From Sneathiella sp. P13V-1 (lineage in GTDB: Bacteria; Pseudomonadota; Alphaproteobacteria; Sneathiellales; Sneathiellaceae), in the NCBI RefSeq assembly GCF_015143595.1, contig NZ_WYEU01000003.1, forward strand, positions 186,001 to 250,000: a DNA stretch of 64,000 nucleotides, in the 5' to 3' direction. A model generated the notes under the pieces. That model searched no databases, was not told where the DNA came from, and saw only the letters and a list, made by a program, of their open reading frames with translations. This document shows, one piece after another, positions 28,140-38,622 of the stretch (its first letter is position 1; the number at the start of each line of letters is the position of its first letter). The translations under genes were made by a program, and so were the position numbers.

Positions 28140-29951
28140 TCACGCGTCCAGCGCTTCCCGTCCTGTATCAAACTGAAGACGCGCTAGCTTGGCATATAAA
28201 CCGCCTTCTTTCATCAACTGCTCATGTGTCCCCTGCGTCACTACATGCCCCTTATCCAGGACGATGATACGGTCCGCATTGAGAACAGTCGCCAACCTGT
28301 GGGCAATTACAAGTGTGGTACGCCCCTTCATCAAGTTCTCAAGAGCGCCTTGAACGAGGCTCTCACTTTCAGCATCCAACGCGCTTGTCGCTTCATCCAG
28401 CAATAGTATTGCCGGATCACGCAAAATCGCACGGGCAATGGCGATACGCTGTTTCTGACCACCAGAGATCTTGATACCTTTTTCACCAAATTCAGTATCA
28501 AACCCGTTCGGCATTTGCATGATGAAATCATAGGCTTCTGCGGCTTTCGCGGCGGCAATCATTTCTTCTTCCGTCGCGTCCGGGCGGCCATACATGATGT
28601 TGCTGCGGGCACTGCTTGCGAAGATCGCCGGCTCCTGCGGCACAAGTCCAGTAAGTGCACGCACCTCTCTTGGATCCGCATCCTTGATATCAATGCCGTT
28701 TACGCGGATCGCTCCTACTTCTGGATCATAGAAGCGCAGCAGCATCTGGAATACGGTTGTCTTACCGGCACCGCTTGGACCCACGATTGCAACTGTTTCG
28801 CCTTGTTTGATTTCGAGATTGAAATCATTAAGAGCTGCCATATTTTTGCGGGTCGGATAATGGAATGTCACGTGATCAAATACCACACCATGGGTCAGGT
28901 CGGCTGGAATAGGTGTTGGGTTTTCGGGGCTTTTGATCTCTGGTTCTTCCTGTAGAAGATCCATCAAACGCTCAGATGCGCCCGCGGCGCGCTGCAATTC
29001 CCCCCAGATCTCGCTGAGGGATCCCATGGATCCGGCAACGACAATCGCATAGAACACGAAGGAACCGAGCGTTCCCGCAGACATAACACCATTTACAACA
29101 TCTGTTGCACCGCTCCACAACACAAAATCAATCGCACCAAAGACAAGTAAAATAACTAAAGCCGTCAGCCAGGCGCGGGCGCGGATACGTGCGACCGCTA
29201 TTTTGAAGCTATCCTCGACCGCTCCACTAAATGTCAGTCGATCCAAATCTTCATGTGTATAGGCTTGGGATGTCTGAATGGCCTGCAGACTTTCATCTGC
29301 CTGAACACTGATGGTCGCAATGCTTTCCTGATTTTCACGGCTCAGCTTGCGGACTTTACGGCCAAATACAATAATTGGTACGACAATACATGGGACAACC
29401 AACAAAACCATGCCGGCAAGTTTCGGACTTGTGTAAATAAGCAGTGCCAGACCACCCACGAATGAAAGTACATTGCGAAGCGCCACGGAAATGGACGATC
29501 CAATAACTGTTTGAATAAGTGTGGTATCCGTAGTGAGACGTGAAAGAACTTCGCCGGTACGCGTAACTTCAAAGAAAGCGGGGCTGAGTTTCAGGATGTG
29601 ACTGAAAACTGCGTTCCTGATATCTGCAACGACACGTTCTCCGATCCATGAGACCAGAAAGTATCTGGCGAAAGACGCAACGGCCAGACCGACAACAACA
29701 ATCATTAATCCCAGGAAATACTGGCCAAGATCTTCTGAGCCCGCCGAGAAGCCATAGTCTAGCAGAAACTTGACTGCCTGACCAATCAGCAAGAGGGCCG
29801 CGGAGGCAAACACAAGCGCAACCAAAGCACCTGTAACCTGCCATTTATAGGGCTTTACGAATCGAATGAGATTCCGAAGTTGCGACACTGGGGCTTTACT
29901 CGTTTTCCCCTCGCTATCCGGGTCGGTTTGTACACTACTGCTATCAGTCAC
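28140..29951 (-). CDS. ABC exporter, fused membrane and ATPase domains (MsbA/ATM-type)
   Basis: Half-transporter with six membrane helices (about 45-320) and an ATPase domain (about 350-590). Walker A GPSGAGKTT, signature SGGQKQRIAIARAILRDPAILLLDEATSALD (split here: SGGQKQR then LLLDEATSALD) and switch His (LVIAHRL) are intact. I chose the GTG at 29951 (603 residues), preceded by a GGAAAGAGAAATT ribosome-binding region; an in-frame ATG at 30053 would place the coding region inside the rpmE promoter. Substrate unknown: lipid, peptide or drug are all possible. Confidence 0.9.
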   Translation of the reverse strand: MTDSSSVQTDPDSEGKTSKAPVSQLRNLIRFVKPYKWQVTGALVALVFASAALLLIGQAVKFLLDYGFSAGSEDLGQYFLGLMIVVVGLAVASFARYFLVSWIGERVVADIRNAVFSHILKLSPAFFEVTRTGEVLSRLTTDTTLIQTVIGSSISVALRNVLSFVGGLALLIYTSPKLAGMVLLVVPCIVVPIIVFGRKVRKLSRENQESIATISVQADESLQAIQTSQAYTHEDLDRLTFSGAVEDSFKIAVARIRARAWLTALVILLVFGAIDFVLWSGATDVVNGVMSAGTLGSFVFYAIVVAGSMGSLSEIWGELQRAAGASERLMDLLQEEPEIKSPENPTPIPADLTHGVVFDHVTFHYPTRKNMAALNDFNLEIKQGETVAIVGPSGAGKTTVFQMLLRFYDPEVGAIRVNGIDIKDADPREVRALTGLVPQEPAIFASSARSNIMYGRPDATEEEMIAAAKAAEAYDFIMQMPNGFDTEFGEKGIKISGGQKQRIAIARAILRDPAILLLDEATSALDAESESLVQGALENLMKGRTTLVIAHRLATVLNADRIIVLDKGHVVTQGTHEQLMKEGGLYAKLARLQFDTGREALDA

Positions 29952-30042
29952 AATTTCTCTTTCCGAACTTGGTTTTCTGCCATCGGTTTTAAAGAATATC
30001 GTCGCTTCTACAAGAAAATTCGCAAAATAAATATATCTTTGC

Positions 30043-30071
30043 TTGCCATCCACGATAACCTTTTATATAAG
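30043..30071 (+). promoter_or_regulatory. putative housekeeping promoter of rpmE
   Basis: TTGCCA (30043-30048), 17 bases, then TATAAG (30066-30071), about 45 bp upstream of the rpmE ATG. Spacing is ideal for sigma-70. Confidence 0.55.
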
Positions 30072-30115
30072 GCCCGCTTAGTGAATTCCAGCATCCCCTT
30101 AAGGGTAGAGGCGAT

Positions 30116-30337
30116 ATGAAAGCAGATACACATCCAGATTACCACACCATTACTGTCGAAATGACTGATGGCACTACATTCGAAACCCGTTCTACATGGG
30201 GTAAAGAAGGCGATGTTATGAAACTGGACATCGACGTTAAATCTCACCCAGCATGGACTGGTGGACAGCAGCGTGTACGTGAAGACGGCCGTGTTGCTAA
30301 GTTCAACAAGCGTTTCTCTGGTTTCGGCCTGAAATAA
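30116..30337 (+). CDS. rpmE: 50S ribosomal protein L31
   Basis: A 73-residue L31 of the zinc-free (C-minus) kind: the CxxC pairs are absent. It begins [19 protein letters not shown] and ends [12 protein letters not shown], both typical. Transcribed alone between its promoter and a strong terminator. Confidence 0.96.
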   Translation: MKADTHPDYHTITVEMTDGTTFETRSTWGKEGDVMKLDIDVKSHPAWTGGQQRVREDGRVAKFNKRFSGFGLK

Positions 30338-30364
30338 AGCCAGCCAATCTAAAGAATGTAGATC

Positions 30365-30391
30365 AGGCGCCTGATTGCAGGCGCCTTTTTT
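30365..30391 (+). terminator. intrinsic terminator of rpmE
   Basis: Perfect nine-bp stem AGGCGCCTG / CAGGCGCCT with an ATTG loop, followed by six Ts, 27 bp after the rpmE stop. It also ends close to the stop of the convergent rcdA. Confidence 0.93.
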
Positions 30392-30408
30392 GCGTTATAC
30401 CTTGCTGT

Positions 30409-30840
30409 TCAAGCCGTTTTGTAGGCTTCCATAGCCTGCTGGTCCAATCGATCAATACGCCGGTAAAGTGATTCACTCCGCGCGAGGAGAGAAACCAGCC
30501 CATCAGGCAATTTCTGCATTAATTCATCATCAATTTCGGCAAGGCAGGTTTCCTGATATTGAAGATGACATTCTTCGGCCTGCGCCTCGTCTGGTGTGAT
30601 CTCACCTTCAGACAAGGCTCTTTGAAACATCAGCCACGACATGCTTTCTGTAAGGCGTGTTGTAAGGCGAAGTGATTCTGTTGCGTAATGAAAACTTACA
30701 TTACTAGGCATCTCTCGAACGGCCATCTTTCCCGGGCCCAGTAGATACTCACGCGCCTCAATCACAAGAGCCAACGCTTCATCATAGGTCCGGGTAAAAA
30801 AAATCGCGCCCGATATTGGTGATAATTCTCCGCCGCTCAT
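30409..30840 (-). CDS. rcdA: RcdA-like protein (DUF1465)
   Basis: DUF1465 family; the Caulobacter member RcdA is a ClpXP adaptor helping degrade the cell-cycle regulator CtrA. The 143-residue all-helical protein shows FFTRTYDEALALVIEAREYL near residues 14-33 and YATESLRLTTRLTESMSWLM in the middle. The family is largely restricted to alphaproteobacteria. Whether CtrA is the client here cannot be told. Confidence 0.85.
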   Translation of the reverse strand: MSGGELSPISGAIFFTRTYDEALALVIEAREYLLGPGKMAVREMPSNVSFHYATESLRLTTRLTESMSWLMFQRALSEGEITPDEAQAEECHLQYQETCLAEIDDELMQKLPDGLVSLLARSESLYRRIDRLDQQAMEAYKTA

Positions 30841-30902
30841 ATTGTCCCTTTGTTTTCTTTGGCGCAGTGTACACCCAAAATCATTAATATTCTCTCATCC
30901 GT

Positions 30903-30930
30903 CTTGAAAGCCTCAACCTATTTCATACAT
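30903..30930 (+). promoter_or_regulatory. RpoH-type promoter of hsp20
   Basis: CTTGAAA, a perfect sigma-32 -35 box, is at 30903-30909. Counting CTTG-N17 leads to CATACAT (30924-30930), which fits the CYTATNT -10 consensus at most positions. It places the transcript start near 30937, just ahead of the thermometer leader. Confidence 0.65.
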
Positions 30931-30944
30931 ATGTTTTACGGACG

Positions 30945-31019
30945 CCGCTCAAGCGGGTTCGTGTGCGGCACGCCCTTTATGGGGTGCTCATATCATTATA
31001 TTGCTCTGGAAGAGGATAT
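30945..31019 (+). promoter_or_regulatory. ROSE-type RNA thermometer in hsp20 leader
   Basis: The leader forms serial hairpins: CCGC-TCAA-GCGG (30945-30956), GCAC(G)CCC / GGGGTGC (30968-30987), and a final one at 30998-31019 that buries the ribosome-binding site AGAGGA (31011-31016). In the last stem TTGCTCT faces AGAGGA with a G opposite G and a bulged T, the hallmark of ROSE elements (U-U/C-G-C-U against AGGA). The ATG follows seven bases after the site. Heat would melt it and allow translation. Confidence 0.8.
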
Positions 31020-31023
31020 TAAC

Positions 31024-31461
31024 ATGCGCAATTTAGATTTTTCGCCCTTAATGCGTTCAACAGTTGGTTATGACCGTATTAGTCAGCTTTTTGAAGGCAT
31101 GGAACGTGCCACAAACGGTGACAAATACCCCCCTTACAATATCATTAAAAACGATCAGGACAGTTATTCTATCGTGATGGCCGTTGCCGGATTTTCCGAA
31201 GGTGATATCCGCATCACTGCAACGCATAACTCGCTAGAGGTTTCCGGTGAAACGAAGGACGAGCAAGAAGATGTAGAGTATCTACATCGCGGCATTGCCG
31301 GACGTGCGTTTACACAGACGTTTGAACTCGCAGATACAATAAAGGTTGTTGGCGCGGAAATGGAAAATGGCCTGCTAAAAATTGCCCTCCAAAGAGAGAT
31401 CCCCGAGGCAATGAAACCCCGTACCATCAGCATCACTAAAGCGGATGATATCGCCGCTTAA
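31024..31461 (+). CDS. small heat-shock protein, Hsp20/IbpA family
   Basis: ATP-independent holdase chaperone. Start set at MRNLDFSPLMRSTVGYDRI, the usual IbpA-like N-terminus, giving 145 residues; the frame extends 58 codons upstream but that is the thermometer leader. The alpha-crystallin domain (about 35-130) contains YSIVMAVAGFSEGDI, LEVSGE and the MENGLLKIALQREIPE strand (ending as the GxLxI-type LLKIAL). Control is by an RpoH promoter and a ROSE leader. Confidence 0.95.
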   Translation: MRNLDFSPLMRSTVGYDRISQLFEGMERATNGDKYPPYNIIKNDQDSYSIVMAVAGFSEGDIRITATHNSLEVSGETKDEQEDVEYLHRGIAGRAFTQTFELADTIKVVGAEMENGLLKIALQREIPEAMKPRTISITKADDIAA

Positions 31462-31486
31462 GCCTGAAAGAATGTAGCTCCTATGA

Positions 31487-31519
31487 AGCAGCTGGAAATT
31501 GGCCTCCAGCTGCTTTTTT
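31487..31519 (+). terminator. intrinsic terminator of hsp20
   Basis: Perfect ten-bp stem AGCAGCTGGA (31487-31496) / TCCAGCTGCT (31505-31514) followed by a run of Ts. It overlaps the stop of the convergent thioesterase gene by two bases. Confidence 0.9.
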
Positions 31520-31958
31520 ATTGGATAATTCCCGTCCCTTCAAAGCCAACCAGCAGATCCCGGATTTCATCTCCAACCCGTTCTGTCTTGTGGGTGGTCT
31601 GATTTGTATTCACCCAGATGATCTCGCCAGAAGCATATCTCTCGCTTTGGTCTTTATCAAAAATCTCCAACACAAAAACGATAGAGCTGTTTCCGATTTT
31701 CTGAGTACGGCATCCAACCTGAAACTCTGTATCAAACAAAAGGGGCCGCTCATAATTCACGAGAGACTTTACCAGATGAAAGTCCGCACCCGTTTTCTCC
31801 GGATATTGAGAGTAATCAAAATTCAAATCCCGAAAATATTCGGTAATTGCTACATCAAAATAGGTTAGATAGTGCGCATTAAAGACAACACCCTGACCAT
31901 CAATCTCTGAGTAACGCACCCTGAAATCATGGAAAAACTTAAAATCTTCACGGGCCAT
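31518..31958 (-). CDS. acyl-CoA thioesterase, 4-hydroxybenzoyl-CoA thioesterase family
   Basis: Hot-dog fold protein of 146 residues. The N-terminal DFRVRYSEIDGQGVVFNAHYLTYFD segment (about 11-35, here in words: the RYSEIDGQG catalytic Asp region and FNAHYLTYFD) is characteristic. It lies four bases downstream of rfbD in the same direction, so it is the last gene of the dTDP-rhamnose operon. A metabolic link is not obvious. Confidence 0.88.
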   Translation of the reverse strand: MAREDFKFFHDFRVRYSEIDGQGVVFNAHYLTYFDVAITEYFRDLNFDYSQYPEKTGADFHLVKSLVNYERPLLFDTEFQVGCRTQKIGNSSIVFVLEIFDKDQSERYASGEIIWVNTNQTTHKTERVGDEIRDLLVGFEGTGIIQ

Positions 31959-31962
31959 TTTC

Positions 31963-32811
31963 TTATCCTTCTTGTTTTAGGGCCGCCTTCCAATCCGGCT
32001 GATCTATGCCAAAGATATTCTTGATCTTCGAACAATCCAACACAGAATTTGCAGGACGCTTCGCGGGGGTGGGATAGCCAGATGTTGGTATTGGCTTCAC
32101 TGTAACGTCTGTTTTGCTCTTTAGGATTTCGGATGCGAATTGATACCAACTAACGCGTGGCTTGCCGCAATAGTGGTAAACCCCCCAATCGGAAAAATTT
32201 TCTTCCGTCACTATTTTCGCAATCTTCAGGAGGCTTTCTGCGATCGCTTTTGCTGGGGTGGGGCCACCAAACTGATCCTCCACAACGGATAGTTCAGTTC
32301 TATCTTCCGCAAGACGTTTCATGGTTTTTACAAAACTCATCGGGCCACCGAACACCCATGCGGTTCTCAGGATAATATGCTTTGCGTGGCTCGCACTAAT
32401 TCTCTGCTCACCTTCCAGCTTACTCTTTCCGTATATGCTTAAGGGCCCAGTTGCATCTGTTTCCAGATAGGCCCCCGCCTTGCCCCCATCAAAAACGAAG
32501 TCAGTGGAAATATGAAGAAGGGGGCAGTCCATCTCGTCTGCTATTTTGGCCAAGTTCTCCGACCCATCCCGGTTAATAGCATATGCCAGCTCGATTTCTT
32601 CTTCTGCACGATCGACCGCCGTGTAAGCTGCTGCATTGATAATCACATCCGGGATGACAGACTTCACGCATTCTGATACGGATTTGTAATCCGTAATATC
32701 CAGTTGCTCACGGGAAGCAAGATACGCGTCCAGCCCTTCCTCCTGGATTAGAGTCGCTAGCGCTTGCCCAACCTGACCATTGGCGCCGGTTACCAGAATT
32801 TTCATGGTCAA
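31963..32811 (-). CDS. rfbD: dTDP-4-dehydrorhamnose reductase
   Basis: Last step of dTDP-L-rhamnose synthesis. NAD(P)-binding [10 protein letters not shown] (about 8-17), substrate motifs [13 protein letters not shown] (about 60-72), STDFVFDG and YGKSKLEGE (catalytic YxxxK). The 282-residue length is normal. It overlaps rfbB by 4 bp. Confidence 0.95.
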   Translation of the reverse strand: MTMKILVTGANGQVGQALATLIQEEGLDAYLASREQLDITDYKSVSECVKSVIPDVIINAAAYTAVDRAEEEIELAYAINRDGSENLAKIADEMDCPLLHISTDFVFDGGKAGAYLETDATGPLSIYGKSKLEGEQRISASHAKHIILRTAWVFGGPMSFVKTMKRLAEDRTELSVVEDQFGGPTPAKAIAESLLKIAKIVTEENFSDWGVYHYCGKPRVSWYQFASEILKSKTDVTVKPIPTSGYPTPAKRPANSVLDCSKIKNIFGIDQPDWKAALKQEG

Positions 32812-33854
32812 GAACCCAAACCTCGGCGATCTTTCTCAGCGCCTTCACCAACAGCACGCACCCAATCCAGATTGTCTAAATACCAATCAACAGTCTTTGC
32901 CAGCCCCTCTTCCAGAGTGACTGTCTGAGACCAGCCAAGTTCTTTTTCAATTTTGCTGCAATCGACGGCATAGCGGGCATCATGTCCGGGACGGTCCGTA
33001 ACATATTTAATCAAATTTTCATGGGGAGCTTTGTCAGGGAACTTTCTATCCATTGCAGAACAGATCGCTTTCACCATGTCAATATTGGTGCGCTCTGCCC
33101 GACCACCGATCATATATGTCTCGCCAACGCTACCACGCTCCACCACCAACCTAAGAGCAGCGGTATGGTCATGCACGTAAAGCCAATCTCGAATATTCAG
33201 TCCGTTACCGTAAACAGGTAGATCCCGCCCCTCCAGTGCATTAAGAATAATCACCGGCAATAGTTTTTCAGGGAACTGATAAGGCCCATAATTGTTGGAG
33301 CAGTTCGTTACAAGAACTGGCAATCCGTAGGTCCGCTGCCAGGCACGCGCCAAATGATCCGAGCCTGCCTTACTGGAAGAATAAGGAGAATTTGGCTCAT
33401 ATGGGCTGGCTTCGCTAAAGAGGCCTTCAGGGCCAAGTTCACCATAAACCTCATCTGTGGAGATATGAAGAAACCGGAAACTCGCCTGTTCTGAATCACC
33501 TAATTCACGCCAATATTCAAGTGCGGCTTGCAACATGGTAAATGTGCCGACCAAATTCGTCTGAATAAAAGCCGCAGGTCCATCAATGGATCTGTCCACA
33601 TGGCTTTCGGCGGCCAAGTGATAAACTGTGGTTGGTTTATATTTATCGAACAAGGATTTAATCGCAGCCATGTCGCATATATCAACCTGCTCAAAGCTGT
33701 GATTATCTGCCCCTTCAATTTCTCTCAGGTTTTCAAGACTACCCGCATAGGTCAACTTATCGACTGTCACCACATGAGAAGCCCCGTCCTTCACCAGATC
33801 TCTGACCAGCGCCGAGCCGATAAAGCCTGCACCACCTGTAACCAAAATTGTCAT
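32808..33854 (-). CDS. rfbB: dTDP-glucose 4,6-dehydratase
   Basis: Extended short-chain dehydrogenase that converts dTDP-glucose to the 4-keto-6-deoxy sugar. [12 protein letters not shown] (7-18), [25 protein letters not shown] and the catalytic [11 protein letters not shown] (YxxxK) are intact. The 348-residue length is typical. It overlaps rfbC and rfbD by 4 bp each. Confidence 0.97.
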   Translation of the reverse strand: MTILVTGGAGFIGSALVRDLVKDGASHVVTVDKLTYAGSLENLREIEGADNHSFEQVDICDMAAIKSLFDKYKPTTVYHLAAESHVDRSIDGPAAFIQTNLVGTFTMLQAALEYWRELGDSEQASFRFLHISTDEVYGELGPEGLFSEASPYEPNSPYSSSKAGSDHLARAWQRTYGLPVLVTNCSNNYGPYQFPEKLLPVIILNALEGRDLPVYGNGLNIRDWLYVHDHTAALRLVVERGSVGETYMIGGRAERTNIDMVKAICSAMDRKFPDKAPHENLIKYVTDRPGHDARYAVDCSKIEKELGWSQTVTLEEGLAKTVDWYLDNLDWVRAVGEGAEKDRRGLGS

Positions 33855-34420
33855 GCGATCTCTCCGTATTCGAACAGTTTGTTCTGATCCTTCAATCTTG
33901 GAAGGATTTTGTCTTTATCTGATAAATGAACGCTTGATGGATCAACCTTCCAGTCAATTGCAAGATCCGGATCATTCCAGATAATTCCTGCCTCATCTTC
34001 AGGGCTGTATTTCCCGCTTACTTTATAAAGAAATTCAACATTTTCAGTCAGGGTACAATAGCCATGAGCAAAGCCTTTCGGAACCCAAAGCTGTTTCCAG
34101 TTGTCAGCCGATAATTCAACGGCAACATGTTGCCCAAAAGTTGGAGAGCCTTTCCGAATATCAGCGGCCACATCCAACACTGCTCCTCTTGTCACACGGA
34201 CAAGTTTTCCCTGTGCATTTGGTGACAGCTGATAGTGAAGGCCCCGTATCGTGCCTTTCTCTGCACTAAAAGCGTGATTATCCTGAACAAACTGATCAGT
34301 AATTCCTGCACTCTGAAGGTTTACTTCATTCCAAACTTCAGAAAAGAACCCCCTGCTGTCGCCAAATCTACGTGGTGTGACAACAATCACATCTTTGATT
34401 GCCGTTGTTTCTATGTCCAA
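33851..34420 (-). CDS. rfbC: dTDP-4-dehydrorhamnose 3,5-epimerase
   Basis: Cupin-fold epimerase, third step of dTDP-L-rhamnose synthesis. [16 protein letters not shown] (about 17-32), [21 protein letters not shown] (HxxS and RGLHYQ motifs) and [14 protein letters not shown] are intact. At 189 residues it has normal length. It is first in the rfbC-rfbB-rfbD unit; rfbA, needed for the first step, is not in this window. Confidence 0.96.
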   Translation of the reverse strand: MDIETTAIKDVIVVTPRRFGDSRGFFSEVWNEVNLQSAGITDQFVQDNHAFSAEKGTIRGLHYQLSPNAQGKLVRVTRGAVLDVAADIRKGSPTFGQHVAVELSADNWKQLWVPKGFAHGYCTLTENVEFLYKVSGKYSPEDEAGIIWNDPDLAIDWKVDPSSVHLSDKDKILPRLKDQNKLFEYGEIA

Positions 34421-34571
34421 TGTGCCTAACCCCTAGAAAAGCAGTGTTTTCATCTACTTAACGACCAATAGTTGATACGCTGTTAATTTGCTGAATTGAA
34501 AATTTGTTAAGGAATAGAATTTAAAATTAGAATAATATCCGTTTGCCAATTCGTACTGATTTAAGTGAACA

Positions 34572-35441
34572 ATGTGTAGTGTATGTGTCAAAGTCATATC
34601 AGACCCTGATATGCTATCAGAAAGTAATCTTGAAAGTTACCGTGAAGTTGATAAGCGGTCACTTGTTGTTGCGTTCCTTCTGCTCCCCTTTATCCTGATC
34701 ATTGCGCTCCTTCCCTGGATCCTGTTTCCAAAAGAGCCTCCTATCTGGCTCCTTGGCTTCTGTCTGATTTGGTGTAGCATCCTCGCCCTATTTCCCTATC
34801 ACGCGCTCAGAAAATACGTCATCAGCAAAAAACAAAATTCCTGGATTTTAAAATGGTCCGAAAGCGGCATCTGGTGTCGCTTTAAAAAACAAGGCGGATG
34901 GTTCGATCACAATATCTCCCATAATATTGCAAAAATCCCTGCGGGAAATATTGACTGGATACGAATACTGGATCATTCAAGAGTTTCGGCATCTGAGGTA
35001 AGCGTTCACTACACAAAAAAGCACTCAAAGTTTCTTGAAATTGGCCTCAACAAACTGGATCTCTCGACGCTCAGGGAAGCCCTTAAAACCGAGGCAATCA
35101 GAAGGAATAACCAGCTGGGTTTTCATGAAACACCGTTGATGCTATCTGATGAAGGAACATTGCTGATCAGCCTTCAAAATCCAAATAATGTCATCACCAA
35201 TCTTCAAAAACATTTTCGTGTTTTGGAGGCAAAAGTCACAAAACGAAAAAATCTAGCGGAAATGTCGAACGAGGAAAAACTGGGCCACATCAAAGGCCTT
35301 ATCCAAAAAGGCGATAAAGTTGCGGCAGTACGCGCAACAAGCGAAGGCTTTAAATGTACGTTGACGGAAGCCAACCGCTTTGTGGATGAGTTAGGGGCTG
35401 GCAAGGCGAATATCAGTTATCCCGCCGGGTCACTCAAGTAA
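34572..35441 (+). CDS. membrane protein with L7/L12-like C-terminal segment
   Basis: I do not recognise the family. Two membrane helices (about 31-54 and 57-77) follow a short polar N-terminus; an alternative start is ATG 34611, 13 codons in. Residues about 85-225 look like a cytosolic alpha/beta domain. The C-terminal 55 residues (KLGHIKGLIQKGDKVAAVRA, then ATSEGFKCTLTEANRFVDEL) resemble the ribosomal L7/L12 C-terminal domain pattern of ligand-binding modules seen in uncharacterised proteins. It is transcribed alone, divergent from rfbC with a 150-bp AT-rich gap, and is more AT-rich than its neighbours. Confidence 0.75.
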   Translation: MCSVCVKVISDPDMLSESNLESYREVDKRSLVVAFLLLPFILIIALLPWILFPKEPPIWLLGFCLIWCSILALFPYHALRKYVISKKQNSWILKWSESGIWCRFKKQGGWFDHNISHNIAKIPAGNIDWIRILDHSRVSASEVSVHYTKKHSKFLEIGLNKLDLSTLREALKTEAIRRNNQLGFHETPLMLSDEGTLLISLQNPNNVITNLQKHFRVLEAKVTKRKNLAEMSNEEKLGHIKGLIQKGDKVAAVRATSEGFKCTLTEANRFVDELGAGKANISYPAGSLK

Positions 35442-35446
35442 AGGAA

Positions 35447-35468
35447 AAGCCCGCCTATTGGCGGGCTT
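35447..35468. terminator. bidirectional terminator
   Basis: Perfect nine-bp stem AAGCCCGCC / GGCGGGCTT with a TATT loop, between the convergent stops of the membrane protein and ettA. A and T runs flank both sides, so it could serve both transcripts. Confidence 0.85.
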
Positions 35469-35474
35469 AATTGA

Positions 35475-37154
<1,680 letters not shown>

Positions 37155-37236
37155 TTTCCGTCATGTCTCCAGATATAGGTTCATTGCACCCTTTTTATCG
37201 CCTCAAAGCGCCGGGCGCAACGCAAGACCGTTACCC

Positions 37237-38199
37237 CTATGGGAATAAATCAGGTGGCAACATGCCTGTCGTGACAGCGTATAGAAGCCCACTAACGGTT
37301 ACGATGGACGATACAGTCGAAATCAGAATGGTTGCTGAGGCGCGCTCAATCCAAACCCCATATTGCTGAGCAAGGACATATACATTTGTTGCCGTTGGAA
37401 GCGCCGCCAAAAGGACTGCAGTATAGAGCCAAATCGGATCAAAATTCCCAACCCAGCTCAAAACCACATACATCAGCAAAGGATGGATCACCAAATTCGC
37501 AGGAACGATGTATCCAAGCTCCGGAGGCACTCTTTTCAAGGGGCGGAGCGCGAGGCTCACCCCCATCGCAAATAGCGCGCAGGGAGCTGCGGCTTGCGCC
37601 AAGTACTGAATGAGTGCAGCAATTGGTTTGGGCGGCGAGAATTCGATAAAAGCAGCCCCAACCCCTATAATTGTTGCAATAATAAAGGGATGGAAAAACA
37701 CCCTTTTCGCAATCTCCTTAATCAAATCACTGATCTTACGTTTTTCTTCACCCGAGATCGCCATACAAGTTGGGGCGATGACGAAATGCATCACATTTTC
37801 AAAACAGAAAATCAGTGCAACAGGTACCGCTGCCTTTTCACCGAACGCGAGGATTGCAATCGCAGGTCCCATATAACCGATATTACCATAGGCTGCGGCA
37901 AGACCTTGTATTGTTGCGGGGGGGATTTTTTCCCGCAGAACCAAAAGTCCGGTAAAAAAAACAAGAAGGAAAATGACGAAAGTCACTGACAAATTTGACA
38001 GGATGAAATCCCAACTTGCCAATTTTTCAACGGGTGTTGTTGACAGTAACTTGAAGAAAAGTGCCGGCAAGGCCGCATAAATAATAAAGGTGTTCAACCA
38101 CCCCATTGCCTGTTCAGGCTGCTTTGTAATTCGGGCAATTAGATACCCAAGAAAAATAAGCCCAAAGAGAGGGAGAACAAGCGCAGCAATGTCTGACAT
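37237..38199 (-). CDS. AEC-family transporter
   Basis: Auxin efflux carrier/BASS-like family, ten predicted membrane helices over 320 residues. It begins LVLPLFGLIFLGYLIARI with the typical two inverted repeats (about 1-150 and 165-320). Bacterial members move carboxylates or amino acids; substrate unknown. Transcribed on its own, downstream of a gap that may hold its promoter. Confidence 0.88.
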   Translation of the reverse strand: MSDIAALVLPLFGLIFLGYLIARITKQPEQAMGWLNTFIIYAALPALFFKLLSTTPVEKLASWDFILSNLSVTFVIFLLVFFTGLLVLREKIPPATIQGLAAAYGNIGYMGPAIAILAFGEKAAVPVALIFCFENVMHFVIAPTCMAISGEEKRKISDLIKEIAKRVFFHPFIIATIIGVGAAFIEFSPPKPIAALIQYLAQAAAPCALFAMGVSLALRPLKRVPPELGYIVPANLVIHPLLMYVVLSWVGNFDPIWLYTAVLLAALPTATNVYVLAQQYGVWIERASATILISTVSSIVTVSGLLYAVTTGMLPPDLFP

Positions 38200-38277
38200 A
38201 GATTAACCTGATTGGAGACGTTGGATACCAATTGGTAAAAGCAATCCCTAATCAGGTCAATCCCTATCAAATTTACC

Positions 38278-38520
38278 TTAGGCGTTTGAGTTCCCACCTG
38301 GGTCAAATGTAATCACAACCAAGATGACAATCATCATGGGGGCAACCACAAGAAGCGGCAAGATGATCGCGGGGTAACCGAATACATAAATGCACAAGAC
38401 CCAGGTCATCACCACATTCAGTAGAAAATTGATTTTTGTTGAATCCGGGCCATCAATGGCCTCTTTCACGAACCATCCCAGAACTGGGACATAGCGTAAA
38501 ACAGTTATAATCTTATCCAT
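38278..38520 (-). CDS. small membrane protein, unknown function
   Basis: Start set at MDKIITVLRYVPVLGWF (80 residues); 30 codons upstream are open but lack a ribosome-binding site of better quality. Two hydrophobic segments (about 28-45 and 48-68). No family recognised. It lies 100 bp after the VPLPA-CTERM gene on the same strand and could be co-transcribed. Confidence 0.6.
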   Translation of the reverse strand: MDKIITVLRYVPVLGWFVKEAIDGPDSTKINFLLNVVMTWVLCIYVFGYPAIILPLLVVAPMMIVILVVITFDPGGNSNA

Positions 38521-38622
38521 AATCCATCCATCACACATAAATACTCTGGCATGGATATAGAAAAACAAACGCCCCGGATCAACGGATCTCAGGGCGTCAT
38601 ATCGTCGCATGATTTTCGCAGT

